From contig NZ_BQHI01000002.1 in assembly GCF_021603585.1 (NCBI RefSeq), positions 418,067 to 482,066 of the forward strand: a stretch of 64,000 nucleotides of DNA. Direction: 5' to 3'. Below are positions 17,921 through 29,006 of this stretch, piece by piece. The position numbers and the translations under genes were made by a program. Position 1 is the stretch's first letter. Each line of letters opens with the position of its first letter. The notes beneath the pieces are model-generated. The model was not told where the DNA came from, ran no database searches, and saw nothing but the letters and a program-made list of their open reading frames with translations. This DNA comes from Pseudomonas sputi. GTDB taxonomy: Bacteria > Pseudomonadota > Gammaproteobacteria > Pseudomonadales > Pseudomonadaceae.

Positions 17921-18712
17921 TTAAATGCCTTTGAAAATGCCGGGCCTGCGCTCCACCAGCGAGCGCACACCTTCCTTGGCATCTTCAGTGGCCAGCAATT
18001 TCTTCACCAGCGGCGGCAAGCTCTGCGCCGCTGCGGTCTCGCCCTCATAGCGCGCCTGGCGCGCCGAAGTCAGCGTTGCCTGCACTCCCAGCGGCGCCTG
18101 CCGGGCAATCCGTTCGGCCAGCTCGATGGCGCGCGGCAGCAAATCTTCAGTGGCCATGACTTCCTGCACCAGCCCCAGGCGCAGCGCATCGTGGGCATCG
18201 AATTCGTCGCCGGTCAGCAGCCAGCGCATCGCATTGCCCCAGCCGGCGACTTGATGGAAGCGCAATGTCGCGCCGCCGAACGGAAAGATCCCGCGCTGCA
18301 CTTCCATCTGGGCGAAGCGGGTGTTGCTGGCGCACAGGTTGATGTCAGCGGCGAGCATCAATTCGATGCCGATGGTCAGGCAATAACCCTGCGCAGCGAC
18401 GATCACCGGTTTGCTGACCCGTGGCCCGACGAACACGCCCCATGGGTCGCAACCGCCGGGCGGCACCTGCCAGCCCTGGGCGAGGGCGGAACTGGCATTC
18501 ACCAGATCGAGTCCGGCGGTGAAATGCTCGCCATGCCCGAACACCACCGCCACCCGTGCGTCACTGTCGGCCTCGAATTCGCCATAGGCCAGGGCCAGGT
18601 CGTTGAGCAGGTCGAGGTCGAACGCATTGCGCTTGGCGGCGCGGTCCAGACCGATCAAATGCACGTGACCGTGACGCGCACGACTCACGCGGCCGGGGCA
18701 GGGCTGATTCAT
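17921..18712 (-). CDS. Enoyl-CoA hydratase/isomerase (crotonase) family protein
   Basis: The 263-residue protein has the crotonase fold. The first oxyanion-hole strand with the CoA-binding segment is FGHGEHFTAGLDLVNA, and the second is VIVAAQGYCLTIGIELMLAADINLCA. In other enzymes of the family catalytic glutamates follow; here the region reads MEVQRGIFPFGGATLRFHQVAG, with GI in place of a clear second glutamate pair, so the exact reaction is uncertain. An upstream in-frame extension exists, but MNQPCPG at 18712 is preferred. The next gene upstream is deaD, divergent. Confidence 0.85.
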   Translation of the reverse strand: MNQPCPGRVSRARHGHVHLIGLDRAAKRNAFDLDLLNDLALAYGEFEADSDARVAVVFGHGEHFTAGLDLVNASSALAQGWQVPPGGCDPWGVFVGPRVSKPVIVAAQGYCLTIGIELMLAADINLCASNTRFAQMEVQRGIFPFGGATLRFHQVAGWGNAMRWLLTGDEFDAHDALRLGLVQEVMATEDLLPRAIELAERIARQAPLGVQATLTSARQARYEGETAAAQSLPPLVKKLLATEDAKEGVRSLVERRPGIFKGI

Positions 18713-18908
18713 GGGTGTTTCCTCGCAGGGCAAGAAAGGGTGCAGCGACCAGATGCCGCACGTCGGTGAATCGTTTAAGCGCCATCGCCCGCAGGGCCGG
18801 GGTCTTTGAAAAATAGACCTTTGCCCGATTATCCGCAAAACCCCGTTACACAGCGGTGACAACTGTATTTCGCTGATAAAAAAAGCTCCCTTTTTGGGCA
18901 AATTCCGG

Positions 18909-19134
18909 TATAGTGCGCGCCGGCCTTTAACCGGGCCGCGTTTAGGTAGCGCAATTCCCCGAAGTCAGCTTCGGCTGCACGTCCGCACTGCGGGCTCTTC
19001 CTTGACGATTCTTTTTCATTCATTCGTTTTCGCAAATCCCCGCCGACAAAGCTGCCAGGGCGACTCTTGAGTCTCAACACGGCATGTGCAGCTTTGGAGC
19101 ATGGGTCTTTGCGGATGCACTTAGAGGCAGACCC
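18909..19134 (+). promoter_or_regulatory. deaD promoter (-10) and long 5' leader
   Basis: TATAGT at 18909-18914 is a good -10 box; the -35 region is weak. If it is used, the deaD mRNA has a leader of about 215 bases, including a GC-rich imperfect repeat at 18916-18941 and a final hairpin around the start codon. Long structured leaders are known for cold-induced RNA helicases and other cold-shock genes. Use of this promoter is inferred. Confidence 0.5.
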
Positions 19135-19137
19135 ATG
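19100..19137 (+). promoter_or_regulatory. Start-codon-sequestering hairpin of deaD
   Basis: CATGGGTCT (19100-19108) and AGACCCATG (19129-19137) are a perfect nine-base inverted repeat with a 20-base loop. The right arm contains the complete ATG start codon, and the ribosome binding sequence AGAGG (19123-19127) lies in the loop. Folding would block initiation, consistent with structural or autoregulatory control of an RNA helicase. The structure is read from sequence; the regulation is inferred. Confidence 0.6.
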
Positions 19138-20805
19138 ACCCAGGAAATCGGCGGCTTCGCCGCTCTTGAACTTCATCCCAATATTGTCGCTGCAGTAGTC
19201 GCTACCGGCTATGAAGAGCCTTCGGCCATTCAGCAGCAGTCGATCCCGATCATCCTCGCCGGTCACGATATGATTGGTCAGGCGCAAACCGGTACCGGTA
19301 AAACCGCTGCCTTTGCCCTGCCTATCCTGCACCGCATTGATCCGTCCAAGCGCGAGCCGCAAGCTCTGATCCTGGCCCCAACTCGTGAGTTGGCGCTGCA
19401 AGTTGCAACCGCTTTCGAAACCTACGCCAAGCAAATGCCGGGCGTGACTGTTGTGGCTGTCTACGGCGGCGCGCCGATGGGCCCACAACTGAAAGCAATC
19501 CGTAATGGCGCACAGATCGTTGTCGCCACTCCGGGCCGTCTGTGCGACCACCTGCGTCGCGACGAAAAAGTGCTGCAAACCGTGAACCACCTGGTTCTCG
19601 ACGAAGCAGACGAAATGCTCAAACTGGGCTTCATGGACGACCTTGAAGTCATCTTCAAGGCCATGCCGGAAACCCGTCAGACCGTATTGTTCTCGGCGAC
19701 CCTGCCGCAATCGATCCGTGCCATCGCCGAGCGTCATCTGCGCGATCCAAAGCACGTGAAGATCCAGAGCAAGACCCAGACCGTTACCGCGATCGAACAG
19801 GCTCACCTGTTGGTTCACGCTGACCAGAAGACTTCTGCCGTTCTCAGCTTGCTGGAAGTGGAAGATTTCGACGCTCTGATCATGTTCGTGCGCACCAAGC
19901 AAGCGACTCTGGATCTGGCCAGCGCCCTCGACGCCAAAGGCTACAAAGCCGCCGCGTTGAACGGTGACATCGCCCAGAACCAGCGTGAGCGCGTGATCGA
20001 CTCGCTCAAGGATGGCCGTCTGGACATCGTTGTGGCGACCGACGTTGCCGCCCGTGGCCTGGACGTACCGCGCATCACCCACGTATTCAACGTGGACATG
20101 CCGTACGATCCGGAATCCTACGTGCACCGTATCGGCCGTACCGGCCGTGCCGGTCGCGAAGGCCGCGCGCTGTTGCTCGTCACGCCGCGTGAGCGTCGCA
20201 TGCTGCAGGTCATCGAGCGTGTGACCGGTCAGAAAGTTGCCGAAGTGCGTCTGCCGGACGCCCAGGCCGTTCTCGATGCCCGCATCAAGAAACTGACCAA
20301 CAGCCTGTCGCCGCTGGTGGCTGACGCCGAGTCGACTCATGGTGATCTGCTGGATCGCCTGACCGCCGACATCGGTTGCACCCCACGTGCCCTGGCTGCC
20401 GCACTGCTGCGCAAGGCCACCAATGGTCAGGCGCTGAACCTGGCAGCGATCGAGAAGGAACGTCCACTGGTGCCGAACAGCGCGCCACGTGGTGACCGTC
20501 CTGATCGTGGCGAGCGTCCTGATCGCGGTGACCGCGAGCGTCGTGCGCCAATGCCGCTGGGCGAAGGCCGTGCCCGTTGCCGTACCGCGCTGGGCGCGCG
20601 TGACGGTATCGCGGCGAAAAACCTGCTGGGCGCTATCCTCAACGAAGGTGGTCTGGCACGTGAAGCCATCGGTCGCATCCAGGTGCGTGACAGCTTCAGC
20701 CTCGTCGAGCTGCCGGAAGATGGTCTGGACAAACTCCTGACCAAGCTGAAGGACACTCGCGTCGCCGGCAAGCAGCTGAAACTGCGTCGCTACCGCGAAG
20801 ATTGA
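19135..20805 (+). CDS. deaD: DEAD-box ATP-dependent RNA helicase DeaD
   Basis: The 556-residue protein unwinds RNA and acts in ribosome assembly and translation, especially in the cold. Motifs seen in order are the Q motif, AQTGTGKT (I), PTRELALQ (Ia), TPGR, DEAD (II), SAT (III), ARGLDVPRITHV (V) and HRIGRTGRAGR (VI). A basic RGD-repeat linker (PRGDRPDRGERPDRGD) precedes a C-terminal DbpA-type RNA-binding domain ending LKLRRYRED. Length and domain order fit DeaD rather than DbpA or RhlE. AGAGG lies seven bases before the ATG at 19135. Confidence 0.93.
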   Translation: MTQEIGGFAALELHPNIVAAVVATGYEEPSAIQQQSIPIILAGHDMIGQAQTGTGKTAAFALPILHRIDPSKREPQALILAPTRELALQVATAFETYAKQMPGVTVVAVYGGAPMGPQLKAIRNGAQIVVATPGRLCDHLRRDEKVLQTVNHLVLDEADEMLKLGFMDDLEVIFKAMPETRQTVLFSATLPQSIRAIAERHLRDPKHVKIQSKTQTVTAIEQAHLLVHADQKTSAVLSLLEVEDFDALIMFVRTKQATLDLASALDAKGYKAAALNGDIAQNQRERVIDSLKDGRLDIVVATDVAARGLDVPRITHVFNVDMPYDPESYVHRIGRTGRAGREGRALLLVTPRERRMLQVIERVTGQKVAEVRLPDAQAVLDARIKKLTNSLSPLVADAESTHGDLLDRLTADIGCTPRALAAALLRKATNGQALNLAAIEKERPLVPNSAPRGDRPDRGERPDRGDRERRAPMPLGEGRARCRTALGARDGIAAKNLLGAILNEGGLAREAIGRIQVRDSFSLVELPEDGLDKLLTKLKDTRVAGKQLKLRRYRED

Positions 20806-20832
20806 TCCGCCCTTGGGCTGATTGATCGAACA

Positions 20833-20866
20833 TAAAAAATCCCCGACTGGTTCGGGGATTTTTTTT
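20833..20866. terminator. Bidirectional terminator after deaD
   Basis: AAAAAATCCCCGA and TTCGGGGATTTTTT form a near-perfect stem with a short loop, flanked by A- and T-runs. It separates the convergent deaD and ygiD genes. Confidence 0.93.
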
Positions 20867-20882
20867 GCCTGCGATTTGGGCA

Positions 20883-21650
20883 TCAGCCGAAGCGGTAGAT
20901 GTCCATGCCCAGAGCCCCCATCGTGAAGCCTTGATGGGCAATGCTGAAGTCGCCGCCGGCACCTCGGGCGAAGTACAGCGGCAACAGGTGCTCGTCGCTT
21001 GGATGGTTGTGTACTGCGTTCGGTGCCTGCTGACGGTAATCGTGCAGGGCGGCTTCGTCGTTGGTGGCGAGCTTGTCGACTATCCAGTCGCGAAAGTCCC
21101 GGGCCCACGACTCGACGCTTTCCGGACCCGCGTGCCAGTCCAGTTCTCGCAGGTTGTGGGTGATGCTGCCGGAGCCGATCAACAGAATGCCCTGTTCGCG
21201 CAGGCCGGCCAGCGCCTGGCCGACGCGATTCTGCAGCGCCGGGCCGCCACGACTCGGCAGGGAAACCTGCACCACCGGGATGTCAGCCTGCGGGTACATC
21301 AGCGACAGCGGCACCCACACGCCGTGATCGAACGGTCGTTGCGGGTCGAGGCGCGCCGGCAGGTTGTTGGCGGTCAGCAGGTCGGCGACCTCGCGAGCCA
21401 GTTGCGGATTCCCCGGAGCGGGATACTGCACTTCAAACAATGCGCGGGGGAAACCACCGAAGTCGTGCCAGGTTTCCGGTTGCGGATGGCTGCTGACCAG
21501 CAGCTCATGGCTTTCCCAGTGGGCGGAAACGATGACGATGGCTTTCGGACGTGGCAGTTCAGCCGCCAGTCGTGAAAGGGCCGGGCCACTGGCGCCGGGC
21601 TCCAGTGCCAGCATGGGCGAGCCATGGGAGATAAACAGGCTGGGAAACAT
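20883..21650 (-). CDS. ygiD: Extradiol ring-cleavage (4,5-DOPA) dioxygenase family protein
   Basis: The 255-residue protein matches the LigB-type DODA family. FISHGSPML near the N-terminus, VSAHWESHE and FDHGVWVPLSLMYP supply the conserved histidines that bind the non-haem metal, and LLIGSGSITHNLRE is a further family segment. E. coli YgiD cleaves L-DOPA in vitro, but the natural substrate is unknown. The gene stands alone between a bidirectional terminator and the divergent tpm gene. Confidence 0.9.
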   Translation of the reverse strand: MFPSLFISHGSPMLALEPGASGPALSRLAAELPRPKAIVIVSAHWESHELLVSSHPQPETWHDFGGFPRALFEVQYPAPGNPQLAREVADLLTANNLPARLDPQRPFDHGVWVPLSLMYPQADIPVVQVSLPSRGGPALQNRVGQALAGLREQGILLIGSGSITHNLRELDWHAGPESVESWARDFRDWIVDKLATNDEAALHDYRQQAPNAVHNHPSDEHLLPLYFARGAGGDFSIAHQGFTMGALGMDIYRFG

Positions 21651-21752
21651 GGAAGGGTTCCTGAGCGTTAAGATGGCTTATCTTCAGTCAGTTCATTGAT
21701 CTAATTCCAATATAAGTTTTAACGCCTTTTCATCGAATTCCTCGGAGGATGC

Positions 21753-22409
21753 ATGCAGCCGGAGTTTTGGCACAAGAAGTGGGAATTGAACCAGATCGGC
21801 TTCCACCAGCCCGAGGTGAACCCGTATTTGCAGCGGCATTGGCCCGATCTGGCCTTACCGGCTCAGGCGCGAGTCCTGGTGCCGTTGTGCGGTAAAAGCC
21901 TGGATCTGCTGTGGCTGGCCGGACAGGGATATCGGGTGCTCGGCGTCGAGCTGTCGCAAAGGGCCGTCGAAGACTTCTTCCGCGAGCAACAATTGCAGGC
22001 GCAGATCAGTGAAGAGGGTGGTTTCAAGGTTTATCGGGGCGGGGCGATCGAGTTGTGGTGCGGGGATTTCTTCGCCTTGTCTGCAAGCGATGTTGCTGAC
22101 TGCACCGGTCTGTATGACCGCGCGGCGCTAATTGCCTTGCCGGCACCGATGCGCGAGCGCTATGTGACGCATTTGCTGGGCATCTTGCCAGTGGGCCTTC
22201 GCGGTTTGCTCATCACGCTGGATTATGATCAGGCGCAAATGCCTGGGCCGCCGTTTGCGGTGGAAGATTCCGAGGTACAGCGATTGTTTGGCGGCGACTG
22301 GCAGGTGCAGGCGCTGGGGGAGCAGGACGTGTTGAGCGAAAGCGGGAAGTTCCTGCAGGCGGGAGTGACTCGCCTGGAGGAACGGGTGTACCGGCTGACT
22401 GGTCGGTAA
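21753..22409 (+). CDS. tpm: Thiopurine S-methyltransferase
   Basis: The 218-residue protein matches bacterial TPMT, an S-adenosylmethionine methyltransferase that in pseudomonads acts on thiopurines and on tellurite and selenium oxyanions. The N-terminus [22 protein letters not shown] is characteristic. [28 protein letters not shown] is the SAM-binding glycine loop and acidic residue, and [10 protein letters not shown] is the conserved motif around the active site. CGGAGG precedes the ATG by four bases. Confidence 0.95.
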   Translation: MQPEFWHKKWELNQIGFHQPEVNPYLQRHWPDLALPAQARVLVPLCGKSLDLLWLAGQGYRVLGVELSQRAVEDFFREQQLQAQISEEGGFKVYRGGAIELWCGDFFALSASDVADCTGLYDRAALIALPAPMRERYVTHLLGILPVGLRGLLITLDYDQAQMPGPPFAVEDSEVQRLFGGDWQVQALGEQDVLSESGKFLQAGVTRLEERVYRLTGR

Positions 22410-22416
22410 CGGGCAC

Positions 22417-22447
22417 AAAAAAGGGCCCGCATCACTGCGGGCCTTTC
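22417..22447. terminator. Bidirectional terminator between tpm and htpX
   Basis: GGCCCGC (22424-22430) and GCGGGCC (22437-22443) form a stem with a six-base loop, preceded by an A-run and followed by CTTTCT. Confidence 0.88.
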
Positions 22448-22464
22448 TATTTGAGCCGGGCTGA

Positions 22465-23352
22465 TCAGCCGCGACGACGCAGGGCGTCGATGCGCTCTTC
22501 CAGCGGCGGGTGGCTCATGAACATGCGGGCGAACCCTTGTTTGATGCCACCGTTGATACCGAAGGCGTTCAGGGTGTCAGGCATGTGCACCGGCAGGCCC
22601 TGTTCGGCGCGCAAGCGTTGCAATGCGTTGATCATCGCGCCCGTACCGGCCAGGCGAGCACCGGCATCGTCGGCACGGAACTCGCGTTTGCGCGAGAACC
22701 ACATCACGATCGCGCTGGCCAGAATGCCCAGCACCAGTTCGGCGAAGATGGTCGCGATGTAGTAGGCCATGCCCTGGCCTTCTTCGTTCTTGAAGATCAC
22801 CTTGTCGACGAAATTGCCGATGATCCGCGCGAAGAACATCACGAAGGTGTTCACCACGCCCTGAATGAGCGCCAGGGTAACCATGTCGCCGTTGGCCACG
22901 TGACCGATCTCGTGGGCCAGCACGGCCCGCACTTCGTCTTCCTTGAAGCGCTCGAGCAAGCCCTGGCTGACCGCGACCAGTGCATCGTTCTTGTTCCAGC
23001 CGGTGGCGAAGGCGTTGGCTTCATAGGCCGGGAAAATCCCGACTTCGGGCATCTTGATCCCGGCTTCCCGGGACAGCTGCTCGACGGTTTGCAACAGCCA
23101 TTGCTCGTGGCGAGTGCGTGGCTGGGTGATGATCTGGGTGCTGGTGCTCATCTTCGCCATCCACTTGGAGATGAACAGCGAGAACAGGGAACCGGCGAAA
23201 CCAAAGACTGCACAGAAAACCAGCAGCTGATTGAGGTTGAGATCAACCCCGTTGGCCGCCATGAACCCGTTGAAGCCGAACAGGCTCAGGGTGATGCTGG
23301 CTATCAGCACGACCGCCAGGTTAGTGGCCAAAAACAGCAGGATGCGCATCAT
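22465..23352 (-). CDS. htpX: Membrane zinc metalloprotease HtpX
   Basis: HtpX is an inner-membrane M48 protease that degrades misfolded membrane proteins together with FtsH. The 295-residue protein has two N-terminal membrane segments (about 5-25 and 42-62), the zinc motif [13 protein letters not shown] at about residue 140, two further hydrophobic segments, and the downstream zinc-ligand region [21 protein letters not shown] lies 12 bases before the first of two adjacent ATG codons. A promoter with good boxes lies about 50 bases upstream. Confidence 0.96.
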   Translation of the reverse strand: MMRILLFLATNLAVVLIASITLSLFGFNGFMAANGVDLNLNQLLVFCAVFGFAGSLFSLFISKWMAKMSTSTQIITQPRTRHEQWLLQTVEQLSREAGIKMPEVGIFPAYEANAFATGWNKNDALVAVSQGLLERFKEDEVRAVLAHEIGHVANGDMVTLALIQGVVNTFVMFFARIIGNFVDKVIFKNEEGQGMAYYIATIFAELVLGILASAIVMWFSRKREFRADDAGARLAGTGAMINALQRLRAEQGLPVHMPDTLNAFGINGGIKQGFARMFMSHPPLEERIDALRRRG

Positions 23353-23397
23353 GGTTGTAGAAATCTCCTCAAGCTAAAGATGTAGCGTACTGCGGGG

Positions 23398-23426
23398 TAT
23401 ATAAGGTGCGGCACCGGGCGATTCAA
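23398..23426 (-). promoter_or_regulatory. Candidate htpX promoter
   Basis: Read on the minus strand, TTGAAT (23421-23426) and TATATA (23398-23403) are spaced by exactly 17 bases. The same region can be read as a poor heat-shock sigma-32 match (TTGAA then CCTTATAT), of interest because E. coli htpX is heat induced. The sigma factor is not decided by this. Confidence 0.55.
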
Positions 23427-23617
23427 CCGAGTGACTATTTCAAACTGTGTCCTACACCGGATTCACCCTGCCATGGGACGTTTCCCACCTGCGAAGTCTG
23501 CATGGATGACAGGCGCATGCCACCCGGTCTCATTGCGTCAGGCACGCATGATTCGTATGAATCGCAAGTGTAGAAGGTGCTGGAGGGGGGGCGGAGCAGA
23601 AGTGTTGCTGAATCAGA

Positions 23618-23648
23618 CAGTGCGCAACGTTCGGGCCGTTGCGCACTG
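23618..23648 (-). terminator. Strong hairpin downstream of alaA, probable terminator
   Basis: A perfect 12-base stem (arms containing AGTGCGCAACG and CGTTGCGCACT) with a seven-base loop starts nine bases after the alaA stop. It lacks a clear T-run on the minus strand, so it may act as an RNA 3'-end stabiliser rather than a classical terminator. The 190 bases between it and the htpX promoter contain only a short palindrome, GATTC-GTAT-GAATC (23550-23563). Confidence 0.6.
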
Positions 23649-23656
23649 AGCGCCGG

Positions 23657-24868
23657 TTACTGGCGGTAGGACTTGAGGAAGTTGCCGATGCGGCCGATGG
23701 CCATGTCCAGGTCATCGACCCGCGGCAGGGTGACCACGCGGAAGTGGTCAGGCCACGGCCAGTTGAACGCCGTGCCTTGCACCACCAGCAGCTTCTCGGA
23801 GAGCAACAGGTCGAGCACGAACTTCTCGTCGTTATGGATCGGGCAGACTTTCGGGTCGATCTTCGGAAAAGCGTACAGCGCGCCCATCGGCTTCACGCAG
23901 CTCACGCCGGGAATGTCGTTGAGCAATTCCCAGGTACGGTTGCGCTGTTCCAGCAACCGGCCTTGTGGCAGGACCAGATCGTTGATGCTCTGATAGCCGC
24001 CCAGGGCGGTCTGGATCGCATGCTGGCTCGGCACGTTGGCACACAGGCGCATGTTGGCCAGCATGTCGATGCCTTCGATGTAGCTGTGAGCGTTGTGCTT
24101 CGGCCCGGAAATGGCGATCCAGCCGGAACGGAAACCGGCCACGCGATACGACTTCGACAGACCGTTGAAGGTCAGGCACAGCAGATCGGGGGCCAGGGAT
24201 GCGGTGCAGATGTGCACGGCGTCGTCGTAGAGGATCTTGTCGTAGATCTCGTCGGAGAACACCACCAGGTTGTGCTGACGGGCCAGCTCGAGCATGCCCA
24301 GCAGCACTTCCTTCGAATACACCGCGCCGGTCGGGTTGTTCGGGTTGATGATCACCATCGCCTTGGTGTTCGGGGTGATCTTGGCCTTGATGTCGGCCAG
24401 GTCCGGGAACCAGTCGGCGCCCTCGTCGCACAGGTAATGCACCGCGTTACCGCCGGCCAGGCTGACGGCAGCGGTCCACAGTGGGTAGTCCGGCGCCGGC
24501 ACCAGCACTTCGTCGCCGTTGTTGAGCAGTGCCTGCAGCGACATCACGATCAGCTCGGACACACCATTGCCCAGGTAGATGTCTTCGATGCCGACACCTT
24601 CGACCTGCTTCTGCTGGTAGTACTGCATCACCGCCTTGCGCGCGCTGAACAGGCCTTTTGAATCGCTGTAGCCCTGGGCGGTCGGCAGGTTGCGGATCAC
24701 ATCCTGAAGAATTTCGTCCGGCGCTTCGAAACCAAAGGGTGCCGGGTTGCCGATGTTCAGCTTGAGGATGCGATGGCCTTCCTCTTCCAGACGTTTGGCG
24801 TGCTTGAGCACCGGGCCGCGAATGTCGTAGCAGACGTTGGCGAGCTTGTTCGATTTGCTGAACTGCAT
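23657..24868 (-). CDS. alaA: Alanine-synthesising PLP aminotransferase, AlaA type
   Basis: The 403-residue class I aminotransferase resembles E. coli AlaA, which transfers the amino group of glutamate to pyruvate. MQFSKSNKLANVCYDIRGPVLKHAKRLEEEGHRI is the characteristic AlaA N-terminus. Further segments are LNIGNPAPFGFE, VMIINPNNPTGAVYS-type binding of PLP (here AMVIINPNNPTGAVY), SDEIYDKILYD and SLSKSYRVAGFRSGW, which holds the PLP lysine. The start is set at 24868, and an in-frame upstream extension looks non-coding. msrB is divergent. Confidence 0.92.
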   Translation of the reverse strand: MQFSKSNKLANVCYDIRGPVLKHAKRLEEEGHRILKLNIGNPAPFGFEAPDEILQDVIRNLPTAQGYSDSKGLFSARKAVMQYYQQKQVEGVGIEDIYLGNGVSELIVMSLQALLNNGDEVLVPAPDYPLWTAAVSLAGGNAVHYLCDEGADWFPDLADIKAKITPNTKAMVIINPNNPTGAVYSKEVLLGMLELARQHNLVVFSDEIYDKILYDDAVHICTASLAPDLLCLTFNGLSKSYRVAGFRSGWIAISGPKHNAHSYIEGIDMLANMRLCANVPSQHAIQTALGGYQSINDLVLPQGRLLEQRNRTWELLNDIPGVSCVKPMGALYAFPKIDPKVCPIHNDEKFVLDLLLSEKLLVVQGTAFNWPWPDHFRVVTLPRVDDLDMAIGRIGNFLKSYRQ

Positions 24869-25093
24869 GGCGATGTGATCCCGAAAATGAACGATCCAGG
24901 CGGCGGGTGGACAACCGTGCTGGGAATCCTGCGTCTTCACACAGGCAGGTGTCTTGAGCGGCGGTTTCCAACAATCCGTTTGAATGCGCAGGAACCCGCT
25001 GCCAGACTGGCGTGTGACGAGGCGCAATCATACGTGCCGCCCGATCCGTGGAAAAGGTACAGATCGGGCTTTTTCAGCCGCTGAGGTGTGATG

Positions 25094-25489
25094 ATGGAAA
25101 AGATTGAAAAGACCCTGGAAGAATGGCGGGCGATGCTCGACCCCGAGCAGTTCAACGTGTGCCGCCTGAGCGCTACCGAGCGGCCGTTCTCCGGCAAGTA
25201 CAACGCTACCAAGACCGATGGCGTCTACCACTGCGTCTGCTGCAACGAGCCGTTGTTCGACTCCAGGACCAAATTCGATTCCGGTTGCGGCTGGCCAAGC
25301 TTCTATGCGCCGATCGGCGACAATGCCATGACCGAAATCCGTGACACCAGCCACGGCATGATCCGCACCGAAGTGAAATGCGCCAAATGTGATGCCCACC
25401 TTGGCCACGTGTTCCCGGACGGTCCACCGCCGACCGGCCTGCGTTACTGCATCAACTCGGTGTGCCTGGACCTGGTGCCGCGCGAGTAA
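25094..25489 (+). CDS. msrB: Peptide methionine-R-sulfoxide reductase MsrB
   Basis: MsrB repairs the R epimer of methionine sulfoxide in proteins. The 131-residue protein has two zinc-binding CxxC pairs (CVCC and CAKC), the substrate segment [14 protein letters not shown], and the catalytic cysteine in [11 protein letters not shown]. Three possible starts lie close together (GTG 25088, ATG 25091, ATG 25094); the last has the best spacing to GAGG. It is followed about 100 bases later by gpx and ospR, forming a peroxide-defence cluster. Confidence 0.96.
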   Translation: MEKIEKTLEEWRAMLDPEQFNVCRLSATERPFSGKYNATKTDGVYHCVCCNEPLFDSRTKFDSGCGWPSFYAPIGDNAMTEIRDTSHGMIRTEVKCAKCDAHLGHVFPDGPPPTGLRYCINSVCLDLVPRE

Positions 25490-25530
25490 CCGATGCGGGC
25501 GATCCACGGGTCGCCTTTCGAATAATTAAA

Positions 25531-25555
25531 TTGCACGCAATTCAATTGCTCGCTA
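25531..25555. promoter_or_regulatory. Candidate OspR/OhrR operator upstream of gpx-ospR
   Basis: The region reads TTGCACGCAATT then CAATTGCTCGCTA. It aligns with the ohr operator region at 10590-10612, sharing TTGC-x-CGCTA at the right end and TTGC-x-C at the left end. It lies 36 bases before the gpx start in an AT-rich stretch. Control by OspR is known in P. aeruginosa; the exact site here is inferred. Confidence 0.6.
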
Positions 25556-25591
25556 TTTTTGCCGTCTATCCATTTTCCAAGAGTGCGCACC

Positions 25592-26077
25592 ATGAGCGAT
25601 AACCTGCTGAATATTCCGTGCACCACCATCAAGGGCGAACAAAAGACTCTGGCCGATTTCGCTGGCAAGGCAGTGCTGGTGGTCAATACGGCCAGCAAAT
25701 GCGGTTTCACGCCGCAATACAAAGGCCTTGAGGAGCTGTGGCAGACCTATAAGGATCAGGGCCTGGTGGTGCTGGGCTTCCCGTGTAATCAGTTCGGCAA
25801 GCAGGAGCCGGGTAACGAGGGCGCCATCAGCGAGTTCTGTGAGCTGAACTACGGTGTCAGCTTCCCGCTGTTCAAGAAGATCGAAGTCAACGGGACCGGT
25901 GCGCATCCGCTGTTCGTGCAGTTGAAGAAGCGCGCCCCGGGTGTGCTGGGCTCCCAAGGCATCAAGTGGAACTTCACCAAATTCCTGATCGGCAAGGACG
26001 GGCAGTTGGTCAAGCGCTTCGCCCCGGCCACCAAGCCGCAGGATCTGAGCCGCGAGATTGAAGCCCTGCTCAAATGA
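25592..26077 (+). CDS. gpx: Glutathione peroxidase family (thiol peroxidase)
   Basis: The 161-residue protein reduces hydrogen peroxide or lipid hydroperoxides. Signature segments are VVNTASKCGFTPQYKGLE with catalytic Cys37 in place of selenocysteine, LGFPCNQFGKQEPG with the conserved Gln and the second cysteine, and IKWNFTKFLIGKDG with the conserved Trp and Asn. The second cysteine suggests that thioredoxin rather than glutathione may be the reductant. Its stop overlaps the ospR start in ATGA, so the two genes are translationally coupled. Confidence 0.95.
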   Translation: MSDNLLNIPCTTIKGEQKTLADFAGKAVLVVNTASKCGFTPQYKGLEELWQTYKDQGLVVLGFPCNQFGKQEPGNEGAISEFCELNYGVSFPLFKKIEVNGTGAHPLFVQLKKRAPGVLGSQGIKWNFTKFLIGKDGQLVKRFAPATKPQDLSREIEALLK

Positions 26078-26518
26078 ACAGCCTGTCCGCCGATTCGCTG
26101 AAGCTCGACAGTCAGCTGTGCTTCAAGTTGTATGCCGCGTCGCGGGCGGTGATCCGTGCCTACAAGCCGATGCTCGATCAGCTCGGCCTGACCTACCCGC
26201 AATACCTGGCGATGCTGGTGTTGTGGGAATGGCAGCAAACCGCGCCGAAGCAGCCGACAGTCAAGGCGCTGGGTGAGCGTCTGGCGCTGGATTCCGGCAC
26301 GTTGACGCCGCTGCTCAAGCGACTGGAGCAACTGCAACTGGTTCAGCGTCAGCGCTCCAGCCGGGACGAGCGTGAGGTTCATCTGAGCCTTACGCCTCAA
26401 GGGCAGGCGCTGCGTGAACAGGTCGGGCCATTGAAAGAGCGGCTGTTATGCGACAGCGGGGTGGATCTGGACCGGCTCAATGACTTGCGTGACGGTCTCG
26501 ATCAGTTGCTTGGGCAGA

Positions 26519-26535
<17 letters not shown>
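26074..26535 (+). CDS. ospR: MarR-family oxidative-stress regulator OspR
   Basis: This 153-residue OhrR-like repressor carries the sensing cysteine in DSQLCFKLY (Cys16) and a second cysteine at 126. LTYPQYLAMLVLWEW, LDSGTLTPLLKRLE and RSSRDEREV are its MarR winged-helix segments. In P. aeruginosa OspR represses the adjacent glutathione peroxidase gene and overlaps functionally with OhrR; the same gpx-ospR-sagS order is seen here, which supports the name. Its 3' end overlaps the convergent kinase gene by 17 bases. Confidence 0.9.
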
Positions 26536-28840
<2,305 letters not shown>

Positions 28841-29006
28841 GGGGTGTTGAACCACTTCCGTTTCCCTTCGCTGCTCAAGCATAGTCGATCATGCACGGAT
28901 TCCGGGGTTCCCGAAGCGCCTTGTAACAAGGGCCGGGACAGGTTTCGAACGCTGTTTGTCGTCGCTGCAGCGCCATCATCACTGTGAACGAGCCCGAGGA
29001 GAAGAC

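Noticed and set aside
19084-19134. An upstream in-frame ATG that would extend DeaD by 17 residues
   Set aside because: It lacks a ribosome binding site, and conserved DeaD proteins begin near MTQEIGGF; the ATG at 19135 has AGAGG at proper distance.
18829-21108. A very long open frame antisense to deaD (over 750 codons)
   Set aside because: High-GC genes often leave the opposite strand open. The translated product has no recognisable family, and deaD on the plus strand has all helicase motifs.
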